This document shows positions 57,149-64,000 of a stretch of DNA of 64,000 bases, piece after piece. The stretch lies in contig NZ_CP014944.1 of the NCBI RefSeq assembly GCF_001767295.1, forward strand, positions 1,550,001 to 1,614,000, read 5' to 3'. The notes below the pieces were generated by a model. It saw nothing but the letters and a program-made list of their open reading frames with translations, did not search any database and was not told where the DNA came from. Each line of letters opens with the position of its first letter. Positions within the stretch are counted from its first letter, which is position 1. The position numbers were made by a program, and so were the translations under genes. This stretch comes from Colwellia sp. PAMC 20917. GTDB taxonomy: Bacteria; Pseudomonadota; Gammaproteobacteria; Enterobacterales; Alteromonadaceae.

Positions 57149-58675
57149 ATGGAAGCAAATAGCGTTACCGTCCGTCATTTAACATTGCAAGATATGACAG
57201 AGCTTCGCAAGGCGAGTGAATCAGTTTACCTTAATAAAGAATTAGCAACGTGGAATGAACCCACGGTTAAAGCCTTATTAACTAAATTTCCAGATGGGCA
57301 AATCTGTGTAGTTGTTGATGGCATTGTTGTCGGTTGTGCCTTCTCATTAATAATTGAATATGCTGATTTTGGCGATGAACATACTTATTCTGAAATCACT
57401 AGCAATATGACCTTTGATAATCATGATCCTAAAGGCGACTCTTTATATGGAATAGAGGTCTTTATTCATCCTGATTATCGTGGCTTACGATTAGCTAGGC
57501 GCTTGTACGATGCTCGTAAGGAGCTTTGTGAAAACTTGAATTTACGCGCTATTGTAGCCGGTGGTCGTATGCCAAACTATGCGCAACATTCAGATAAAAT
57601 GAGCGCTAAACAGTATATTGAAAAAGTAAAAATCAAAGAATTATATGATCCGGTATTAAGTTTTCAGCTCGCCAATGATTTTTATGTCCGCAAGTTACTA
57701 ACCGGTTACTTATCGGGTGATAGCGAATCAATGGAGTATGCCACGTTACTTGAATGGCCGAATATCTTTTATACTAAATCGGTAAAACTTATCAATGCTC
57801 CGCGCTCAGAGGTTCGTTTAGGTTTAGTGCAATGGCAAATGCGTTCGATGAAAAGTATTGATGATTTATTTGAACAAATGGAATTTTATGTCGATGCAGT
57901 ATCCGATTATAAAAGTGATTTCGTGCTGTTTCCTGAATTGTTCAATGCACCTTTAATGGCAGAATTTAACCATTTACGTTTAACCGAGAGTATTCGCAGA
58001 CTATCAGAATATACTGAACAAATTCGTGATAAATTTATCGAATTTGCAATAAGTTACAATATTAATATTATTACCGGTAGCATGCCGTTTTTTGTTGATG
58101 GCAGTCTTTATAACTCAGGCTTTTTGTGTCGTCGTGATGGTTCATGGGAACGTTATGATAAAATCCATTTAACGCCAGCAGAAGTGCGTAGTTGGTCTAT
58201 GGTCGGTGGTAAAAACCTCAAGGTGTTTGATACTGACTGTGGCAAAATTGGTATCATGATTTGTTATGATGTTGAATTTCCGGAGTACTCTAGAATACTT
58301 GCCGACCAAGGGATGAATATCTTGTTTGTGCCGTTCTTAACAGACACCCAGAATGGCTACACACGTGTGCGACACTGTGCAATGGCAAGAGCGATTGAAA
58401 ATGAATGTTATGTTGCTATAGCTGGCGCGGTAGGTAATTTGCCAAAAGTAAATAATATGGATATTCAATATGCCCAATCTGCGGTATTTACGCCGTCTGA
58501 TTTTGCTTTTCCAACAACGGGTATCAAAGCAGAAGCAACACCTAACTCAGAGATGACTGTTATTGTAGACGTAAATCTAGATTTATTGAAACAGTTACAT
58601 AGTCACGGCGCTGTACATACCATGCGTGATAGACGCCATGATTTGTACAGTATTACCCAACATAAAAAATATTAG
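57149..58675 (+). CDS. GNAT acetyltransferase-nitrilase fusion
   Basis: This is a 508-residue two-domain enzyme. Residues about 5-210 form a GNAT acyltransferase (SLYGIEVFIHPDYRGLRLARRL, acetyl-CoA loop). Residues about 225-505 form a carbon-nitrogen hydrolase with the catalytic triad: Glu in FVLFPELFNAP, Lys in RYDKIHLTPAEV and Cys in IGIMICYDVEFPE. The nitrilase half should cut an amide. The substrate is unknown. It precedes speA by 294 nt on the same strand, so a link with polyamine or amide metabolism is possible. The gene has its own 5' region and ATG behind TTAGGAA. Confidence 0.9.
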   Translation: MEANSVTVRHLTLQDMTELRKASESVYLNKELATWNEPTVKALLTKFPDGQICVVVDGIVVGCAFSLIIEYADFGDEHTYSEITSNMTFDNHDPKGDSLYGIEVFIHPDYRGLRLARRLYDARKELCENLNLRAIVAGGRMPNYAQHSDKMSAKQYIEKVKIKELYDPVLSFQLANDFYVRKLLTGYLSGDSESMEYATLLEWPNIFYTKSVKLINAPRSEVRLGLVQWQMRSMKSIDDLFEQMEFYVDAVSDYKSDFVLFPELFNAPLMAEFNHLRLTESIRRLSEYTEQIRDKFIEFAISYNINIITGSMPFFVDGSLYNSGFLCRRDGSWERYDKIHLTPAEVRSWSMVGGKNLKVFDTDCGKIGIMICYDVEFPEYSRILADQGMNILFVPFLTDTQNGYTRVRHCAMARAIENECYVAIAGAVGNLPKVNNMDIQYAQSAVFTPSDFAFPTTGIKAEATPNSEMTVIVDVNLDLLKQLHSHGAVHTMRDRRHDLYSITQHKKY

Positions 58676-58721
58676 TTGGTCATTTTTATAAGCAATTAAA
58701 TATATTTACCTGCTAATAATC

Positions 58722-58774
58722 TGCGGGGTCAACGCACTAAAATCGAATATCAAAATCAGTGCACTAGCCCCGCA
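58722..58774. promoter_or_regulatory. Hairpin upstream of speA
   Basis: TGCGGGG (58722-58728) pairs with CCCCGCA (58768-58774). GCACT and AGTGC inside the arms also pair across the structure. It lies 47 nt after the nitrilase stop and may be its terminator or part of the speA control region. Confidence 0.5.
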
Positions 58775-58792
58775 AATTAAATTCCCCCTATC

Positions 58793-58808
58793 AATTAGTG
58801 CACTAATT
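58793..58808. promoter_or_regulatory. 16-bp palindrome upstream of speA
   Basis: AATTAGTGCACTAATT is a perfect palindrome 162 nt before the speA ATG. The same 8-bp core AGTGCACT occurs at 58758-58765, 35 bp earlier, and a further GCACTA at 58734-58739. Paired dyads are typical of an operator for a dimeric regulator. Confidence 0.5.
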
Positions 58809-58969
58809 CACGTCTCAAGTTGAATTATCACCAGCACTCATCAATAATAATTGTTACTTATCATTATTTTTTTTGTTGGACATTAAGCGGCTGTTAAATT
58901 CTAATTCGCCCTAATTACCCATGAAGAATTGCCATTCTATTATTAAGTAGAATAAGTAAAGGAAAATCA

Positions 58970-60880
58970 ATGAACAAAGATAATCTTGCTCACGCTCGCG
59001 CACACTATAACGTACGTCACTGGAGTCAGGGCTATTTCGGTATTAATGATGCTGGAAATGTATATGTCGCGCCAAAATTTGAGCGTCAGGATCACACAGT
59101 AGATTTAATCAATATCGCTAAAATGATTGAAGATAAAGGCTTAACACTGCCTGCATTAGTGCGTTTCCCGCAAATAATTCATCATCGCATTCACAGTCTA
59201 TGTGAAGCCTTTAATAAGGCGATAGAAGATTATGATTATCAGGAAAAATATTTATTAGTTTATCCTATTAAAGTCAATCAACAGCGTGAAGTTGTTGATG
59301 AAATTTTGGCGAGCCAAAATAATAAAGAGTCCACACAACTTGGCCTTGAAGCAGGCAGTAAAGCAGAATTATTAGCTGTTTTAGCTATGGCTCAAAAAGT
59401 TTCATCGGTTATTGTTTGTAACGGCTATAAAGACCGAGAATATGTGCGCTTAGCGTTAATTGGCGAAAAGTTAGGTCATAAGGTTCATATCGTTTTAGAA
59501 AAAATGTCTGAATTAGAAATGATTTTAACCGAAGCAAAGAAACTCAATGTTGAACCTCGTTTAGGGATCCGTGTTCGTTTAGCCTCTCAAGGCAAAGGTA
59601 AATGGCAAGCCAGTGGCGGTGAAAAATCAAAGTTTGGTTTGTCAGCTTCGCAAGTACTTAACGTTGTAAAAGTTCTTAAAGCAGAAAACATGCTTGACGC
59701 CTTAAAGCTTGTCCATTTTCACTTAGGCTCACAAATAGCTAATATAAGAGATGTAAGATTAGGTGTTAGTGAGGCGGCACGTTTTTATTGTGAGCTGCGC
59801 AACCTAGGCGCAGGTATTTTATGCATGGATGTTGGTGGCGGTTTGGCCATTGACTATGATGGTACACGAAGCCAATCTCATAACTCAATGAATTACAGCG
59901 TTGCTGAGTACGCGAATAACATCGTCCATACTATTGGTGATATTTGTAAAAGTTATCATCAACCTATGCCAATGATTATTTCGGAATCAGGCAGAGCATT
60001 AACCGCACATCATGCGGTACTTATTTCTAATGTTATTGGCACTGAGTCTTATGAACCAGAAAATATCATAGCGCCTACGCCTGATGAATCTATTTTATTA
60101 AGTAATATGTGGCGTTCGTTAGCGCAACTAAATGACCGTAATGATGATCGTGCCTTAATTGAAATTTATCATGACACCCAAAGTGATTTGGCTGAAGTAC
60201 ACAACCAGTTTTCGATGGGATTATTAAATTTAACCCAACGCGCTTGGGCTGAACAAATTAATTTACGTGTTTGTTATGAATTAAATAAGTTAATGGATGG
60301 TAAAAATCGTTTTCATCGCCCAATAATGGATGATTTAACCGAAAAACTTGCTGATAAATTTTTTGTTAATTTTTCTTTATTTCAATCATTACCCGATGCA
60401 TGGGGAATTGATCAGGTTTTTCCTGTTTTACCTTTAAGTAACTTAGAAAAATCACATGAAAAACGAGCGGTATTATTAGATATTACTTGTGATTCCGATG
60501 GCACTATTGACCATTATGTTGACGGACAAGGTATTGAAAGCACATTACCTGTGCCAGCATGGACAGAAGATGAGCCTTATTTACTTGGCTTTTTCTTAGT
60601 GGGTGCTTATCAAGAAATTTTGGGTGATATGCATAATTTATTCGGTGACACTCACAGTGCTGTGGTCTTCATCAATGACGACGGTGAAGCAGAAATCACT
60701 GAAATTAATGAAGGTGATACGGTAGAAGATATGCTGAATTATGTGCATTTAGATGCCGAATTATTCAAAAAAACCTATGCCGAGCTTATCGATGCTAGAT
60801 TATCAAAAAGCGAAGGTGAAGAAATTTTTAAAGAGTTAGTTGATGGCTTACAAGGCTACACCTACCTTGAAGATTTGTAG
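58970..60880 (+). CDS. speA: Biosynthetic arginine decarboxylase SpeA
   Basis: SpeA converts arginine to agmatine with pyridoxal phosphate. The 636 residues have the family start ([20 protein letters not shown]), the PLP-Lys in [15 protein letters not shown], the glycine-rich phosphate loop [15 protein letters not shown] and the later [17 protein letters not shown] with its catalytic Cys. AAGGAAAA precedes the ATG. speB follows 12 nt later, so the two steps to putrescine are co-expressed. Confidence 0.97.
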   Translation: MNKDNLAHARAHYNVRHWSQGYFGINDAGNVYVAPKFERQDHTVDLINIAKMIEDKGLTLPALVRFPQIIHHRIHSLCEAFNKAIEDYDYQEKYLLVYPIKVNQQREVVDEILASQNNKESTQLGLEAGSKAELLAVLAMAQKVSSVIVCNGYKDREYVRLALIGEKLGHKVHIVLEKMSELEMILTEAKKLNVEPRLGIRVRLASQGKGKWQASGGEKSKFGLSASQVLNVVKVLKAENMLDALKLVHFHLGSQIANIRDVRLGVSEAARFYCELRNLGAGILCMDVGGGLAIDYDGTRSQSHNSMNYSVAEYANNIVHTIGDICKSYHQPMPMIISESGRALTAHHAVLISNVIGTESYEPENIIAPTPDESILLSNMWRSLAQLNDRNDDRALIEIYHDTQSDLAEVHNQFSMGLLNLTQRAWAEQINLRVCYELNKLMDGKNRFHRPIMDDLTEKLADKFFVNFSLFQSLPDAWGIDQVFPVLPLSNLEKSHEKRAVLLDITCDSDGTIDHYVDGQGIESTLPVPAWTEDEPYLLGFFLVGAYQEILGDMHNLFGDTHSAVVFINDDGEAEITEINEGDTVEDMLNYVHLDAELFKKTYAELIDARLSKSEGEEIFKELVDGLQGYTYLEDL

Positions 60881-60892
60881 AGATTAAGCACA

Positions 60893-61819
60893 ATGAAAAA
60901 TATTTTCAATCAAGTTGATGAGTCAATTTACTCAAATGCAATGACGTTCTTACGTCAGCCTTTAGTGCAAAATCCCATTGAGTCGGCTGCTGATATTGTT
61001 GTTTTAGGCTTACCCTATGACATGGCTACCACCGGGCGCTCAGGCGCTCGAATGGGCCCCACTGCGATTAGGCAAGCTTCAATTAATTTGGCTTGGGAAG
61101 GTAAGCGATTTCCTTGGCCTTTTAGCTTATTAAAACACTGTAAAATCATTGATGCTGGCGACTTGGTTTTTTCTCCTGGAGACTCTGCACATTTTTGTAC
61201 GCAAGTTGAAACGGCTGTAGGTCAGTTACTTGATGCAGACAAAACCATTTTATCGCTAGGCGGCGATCATTTTGTTACTTTGCCGATACTGCGTGCTTAT
61301 GCGAAAAAATTTGGCACTATGGCACTGATACATTTCGATGCCCATACTGATACTTATAGCAATGGTAGTTGTTATGACCATGGCACTATGTTTTATCATG
61401 CGCCTAAAGAAAATCTCATAGATAGAGATAAATCTATTCAGGTCGGTATTCGCACAAATTACAAAGAGCAAGACCATGGTTTTTCTGTCATTAATGCCAT
61501 GCAAGCTAATGATATGAGTGTCAGTGAGATCACCGCATTAATTAAAGCTAGAGTTGGCGATACGCCAGTTTACTTAACCTTTGATATTGATTGTTTAGAT
61601 CCCGCCTTTGCTCCTGGTACAGGTACGCCAGTATGTGGCGGTTTAACCACAGATAAAGTGTTGAAGATATTGAGAGGTTTAGTGGGTATTAATCTGATTG
61701 GCATGGACGTAGTTGAAGTCGCTCCTTCTTATGATCACAGTGAAGTTACTGCATTAGCCGCTGCAACAATAGCGTTAGAATTGGCACATATTTGGACCGC
61801 TAAGCATAAGCTTGTATAA
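60893..61819 (+). CDS. speB: Agmatinase SpeB
   Basis: SpeB hydrolyses agmatine to putrescine and urea. It is a 308-residue ureohydrolase with the binuclear Mn site: [32 protein letters not shown] and [19 protein letters not shown]. The N-terminal [20 protein letters not shown] is also typical. It is second in the speA-speB operon and is followed by a strong hairpin. Confidence 0.97.
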   Translation: MKNIFNQVDESIYSNAMTFLRQPLVQNPIESAADIVVLGLPYDMATTGRSGARMGPTAIRQASINLAWEGKRFPWPFSLLKHCKIIDAGDLVFSPGDSAHFCTQVETAVGQLLDADKTILSLGGDHFVTLPILRAYAKKFGTMALIHFDAHTDTYSNGSCYDHGTMFYHAPKENLIDRDKSIQVGIRTNYKEQDHGFSVINAMQANDMSVSEITALIKARVGDTPVYLTFDIDCLDPAFAPGTGTPVCGGLTTDKVLKILRGLVGINLIGMDVVEVAPSYDHSEVTALAAATIALELAHIWTAKHKLV

Positions 61820-61822
61820 CAA

Positions 61823-61859
61823 AGCAGGTAAGTTATTTTTACGCAATAACTTACCTGCT
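61823..61859. terminator. Terminator between speB and the RMD1-family gene
   Basis: Fifteen-nt perfect arms (61823-61837 and 61845-61859) enclose a 7-nt loop, 4 nt past the speB stop. The T-run is short. The neighbouring gene converges, so it may serve both. Confidence 0.65.
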
Positions 61860-61914
61860 GACTAACTTAAAACCCACATTAAAAAAGTAAATGTTAACAA
61901 TAAAGATTGGCGAG

Positions 61915-62736
61915 TTAACTCGCTAAACTTTTCAACTCTTGAACAAGAAACAAAACAATCTCAATACCAATTAACACGATAATAATCCATTCTAAAAAGG
62001 ATGAATGTTGATGCTTTTGTTCAGCCGCTAACATTTCAAATAGTTCATGAATCGTCGAAAGCTTTTTAGATAATAATTCGACGCGTTGATGAATATCCAT
62101 ATAACGCGCCATACGTTCGTAAGTCGCTTCATATTCAGGGTATTCCCAAATAAAATCTGGGGTATCAAGTAATCCATAATGTAAAATAATATCGCTTTTA
62201 GTACTCAGTAGCGTACCTCTAATTTTAGCGATTTCTTTTTGGCTAATCGATATTTTACCCAGTTTAGCCAACTCTTCAGGAATATGAGAATAATCCATTA
62301 TTTTATTTTGCGCTTGAAGTTCAAATTCCATCAACTTGTTTGATTGCGCCAACGCATGGCTTATCGCAAGACGTGTCAACGGATCGTTATCTGGTAGTAC
62401 TATGGTATCTTTTTTAATGATCAGTTCATTAGAAAAAGTAAAGCGTAAATGTTCTTCAATATTTTCAATATAGAGGGTGTTATCACTCTTAAGTCGATTG
62501 ATTAATGCTTGGCGTTCACCTGCGGCTACTGCCCAAAAAACCACTACACCATAGTCAAATATCCAATACTCTCCCGTTGCCACGATTATTTGTACAGCGT
62601 CTCTATAACGAGTACCGCCTTCAAAAAAGCGTTTATCTATATTCGATTTTTCTGATAAAAAATTATCGCCAAAATTATAAACTGATAATTTATCGTCGCT
62701 AAAAATGACTTCATTACCTGCCATTAAGTTACTCAT
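61915..62736 (-). CDS. RMD1/DUF155-family membrane protein
   Basis: The 273-residue protein has the DUF155 core (EYWIFDYGVVVFWAVAAGER, then FTFSNELIIKKDTIVLPDND, then HALAQSNKLMEFE) and a C-terminal membrane segment (FLEWIIIVLIGIEIVLFLVQ) preceded by a helical region (YMDIHQRVELLSKKLSTIHE). Eukaryotic relatives (RMD1, RMND1) act at mitochondrial or cytoskeletal membranes; the bacterial role is unknown to me. Confidence 0.9.
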   Translation of the reverse strand: MSNLMAGNEVIFSDDKLSVYNFGDNFLSEKSNIDKRFFEGGTRYRDAVQIIVATGEYWIFDYGVVVFWAVAAGERQALINRLKSDNTLYIENIEEHLRFTFSNELIIKKDTIVLPDNDPLTRLAISHALAQSNKLMEFELQAQNKIMDYSHIPEELAKLGKISISQKEIAKIRGTLLSTKSDIILHYGLLDTPDFIWEYPEYEATYERMARYMDIHQRVELLSKKLSTIHELFEMLAAEQKHQHSSFLEWIIIVLIGIEIVLFLVQELKSLAS

Positions 62737-63222
62737 GATTACTCTTATAAGTGATTGTCTGATTTTTATTCGATTTAAAATACATTAAAAAATTTAGTCG
62801 CTATTGATCAACAAAAAAGTTGTTTTGATGAACAGTAACTAACTAAATTTGCTAGATTCTGCGCCGTTAATAGAAATACTCAATATCAATTTTTTAATCA
62901 GTCTGATAAAAAAATTGATATCGTTTAGTTGTTTAACGGCGCATATAATGGCGACAATATTTGCTATATTTTAGTTAATATTTTTAGCTTAAAAAATAAA
63001 ATAGGGCTTAAACTAACCGGAAGACACAAGCGTAATGAATATCTGCTGGGAGTTTTACAAGAATGGTTAAAAGATGTAGTGATTTTTTTGTTTGTAAAAA
63101 GAGGATGTTCTTTATAGATTAAATTAACAGCAACAATCTGGTTGCTACTGTACGTTATCATAAATTAAATGTGAGCGTTTACTTGCAGCGAAAGTAAATA
63201 GAAATAAGCCTTAATTTTTAAG
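62737..63222. other. AT-rich spacer with nested inverted repeat
   Basis: This 486-nt region carries the nested inverted repeat described separately and a 62-codon frame from a TTG that I do not accept as a gene. It should hold the promoter of the RMD1-family gene. No other feature seen. Confidence 0.5.
62860..62943. repeat. Nested inverted repeat, 84 nt
   Basis: The outer arms TGCGCCGTTAA (62860-62870) and TTAACGGCGCA (62933-62943) pair perfectly. The inner arms ATATCAATTTTTT (62883-62895) and AAAAAATTGATAT (62909-62921) also pair perfectly. The arms are separated by near-equal internal loops (12 and 11 nt), so the whole can fold as one long stem. No T-run typical of a terminator follows. 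Confidence 0.75.
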
Positions 63223-63507
63223 TTATTTAAGTCTTCCCCTAGTGCCTCTGATTTCATTTTTGCTCATTTTTTTTAAAATTTCGTTTTCAATATCAATTCC
63301 TTGCCAATGGGAAATATCTAGTACTCTTAGGATAATATCGGCAAGCTCTTCGCCAAAGGCATCACTAGGTTTTTCGTGCCGACATTCATTAATAGCCTCA
63401 CCGACTTCTGATGCAACAAGGGCTAATGCTTCTAGCGTTGTTTTATTATGCCAACCCATTTTTTCTACCCAAAGATAGTTCTTCTCTGCTATTTCGTTAA
63501 TCTTCAT
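63223..63507 (-). CDS. MazG-like NTP pyrophosphohydrolase
   Basis: The short 94-residue protein is a single MazG-type helical domain. The metal-binding pattern is visible as ALVASEVGEAINECRHEKPS followed by FGEELADIILRVLDI. Such enzymes hydrolyse nucleoside triphosphates. The ATG at 63507 is used; a GTG three codons upstream is possible. There is no clear partner gene. Confidence 0.88.
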   Translation of the reverse strand: MKINEIAEKNYLWVEKMGWHNKTTLEALALVASEVGEAINECRHEKPSDAFGEELADIILRVLDISHWQGIDIENEILKKMSKNEIRGTRGRLK

Positions 63508-63558
63508 TTTTTTCACTTATTTTGTTTACGTTTGTCTTTTATCGTACATATTTACTAC

Positions 63559-64000
63559 TTATAGTTGCCAACTCGCATCTGGTCGCCAATTGTTGACCCA
63601 TGCTGGCACATCATGCGCTGGCATAGGTTTGGCTATGCCATAACCTTGTGCCAAATTACAGCCTAGTTGCAACAGTGCCTTACCATGTTCAATCGTTTCA
63701 ACACCTTCAGCAATAACTTCACGTTTAAATGATTTAGCCAAGGCGATAACACCTTCAACAATGGCAAAATCATCGGTATCGATCAGCATATCTCGAACAA
63801 AACTTTGATCTATCTTAATTAAGTTTGCGGGTAACCGTCTCAAGTAAGTTAAGGAGGAATACCCCGTGCCAAAATCATCTAAGGCAAAGCTTACGCCTAA
63901 TGCAATACACTCCAACATAGTTGTTGAAACATGATTGACATCATCTAAGGCACTGGTTTCCAATACTTCTAGTTCTAAATAGCAAGGTTTAACATTAGGG
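63559..64000 (-). CDS. EAL-domain protein, C-terminal part
   Basis: The frame stays open to the right edge, so the gene is cut off at its 5' side. The visible 147 residues are the second half of an EAL domain, the cyclic di-GMP phosphodiesterase: LELEVLETSALDDVNHV, GVSFALDDFGTGYSSLTYL (metal-binding DDFGTG), LIKIDQSFVRDM, VIAEGVETIEHG (conserved Glu) and GYGIAKPMPA. The usual E-G-x-L/Y and QGY signature is complete here (AQGYGIAKP). The EAL motif itself lies outside the window, so activity cannot be judged. A GGDEF or sensor domain may precede it. Confidence 0.93.
   Translation of the reverse strand, partial: PNVKPCYLELEVLETSALDDVNHVSTTMLECIALGVSFALDDFGTGYSSLTYLRRLPANLIKIDQSFVRDMLIDTDDFAIVEGVIALAKSFKREVIAEGVETIEHGKALLQLGCNLAQGYGIAKPMPAHDVPAWVNNWRPDASWQL

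Noticed and set aside
58676..58969. Riboswitch upstream of speA
   Set aside because: The hairpin and dyads do not match the conserved core of any riboswitch class I know. DNA operators explain the palindromes better.
62929..63117. Sixty-two-codon frame starting with TTG
   Set aside because: It begins inside the nested inverted repeat, lacks a ribosome-binding site and matches nothing I know. It might be a gene fragment.

Overview
The window looks like chromosomal DNA of a marine, AT-rich gammaproteobacterium of the Alteromonadales, most like Colwellia. This is inferred from gene content and order: flgA/flgM/flgN beside cheV-cheR-flgB..L, trmB-yggL-mutY-yggX, TIGR03545/TIGR03546, DUF3545, long PstC/PstA, and speA-speB next to a GNAT-nitrilase fusion. 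No ribosomal RNA or other marker gene is present to settle the species.

Layout. 1-13.7 kb is a flagellar and chemotaxis cluster. On the minus strand it reads cheV, cheR, flgB, C, D, E, F, G, H, I, J, K and the first codons of flgL. On the plus strand it reads flgA, flgM, flgN. A consensus sigma-54 promoter in front of flgF, a terminator behind flgE and a sigma-28 promoter in front of flgM divide it into transcription units. As read here, flgI is broken by a one-base shift 40 codons before its end. 13.9-24.5 kb holds a TIGR03545/TIGR03546 membrane pair, yaaA, talB, a DUF3545 protein and a complete RND efflux operon.

24.8-38.7 kb looks like an acquired block. It is bounded by two 75-76 bp direct repeats, each carrying the 3' end of tRNA-Phe plus its terminator. 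The tRNA-Phe gene is intact at the right end and only a 15-nt fragment remains at the left. Inside lie two decayed single-strand (Y1/HUH) transposase relics, a small membrane-anchored coiled-coil protein and a gene of about 4000 codons. That gene encodes a giant acidic lipoprotein with thrombospondin type-3 calcium repeats, three copies of a ~547-residue repeat unit and a leucine-rich-repeat tail. It is the most unusual object in the window.

38.9-46.7 kb is phosphate uptake: pitA with its TIGR00153 partner, then a pstC-pstA-pstB-phoU operon behind a three-unit Pho box, with no pstS here. 46.8-51.3 kb holds a CBS protein, ogt, a small membrane protein, trmB, yggL, mutY and yggX. 51.4-52.1 kb carries tRNA-Phe and tRNA-Thr, followed by two decayed tRNA-Thr 3'-halves, each with its own terminator copy. 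52.3-55.5 kb is the ydbH-ynbE-ydbL envelope lipid-transport operon. 55.7-57.0 kb is a Y1 transposase gene flanked by short shared repeats. 57.1-61.8 kb is the GNAT-nitrilase fusion, then speA and speB (putrescine from arginine), with palindromes in front of speA. The window ends with an RMD1/DUF155 membrane protein, a long nested inverted repeat, a MazG-like protein and the C-terminal part of an EAL-domain protein.
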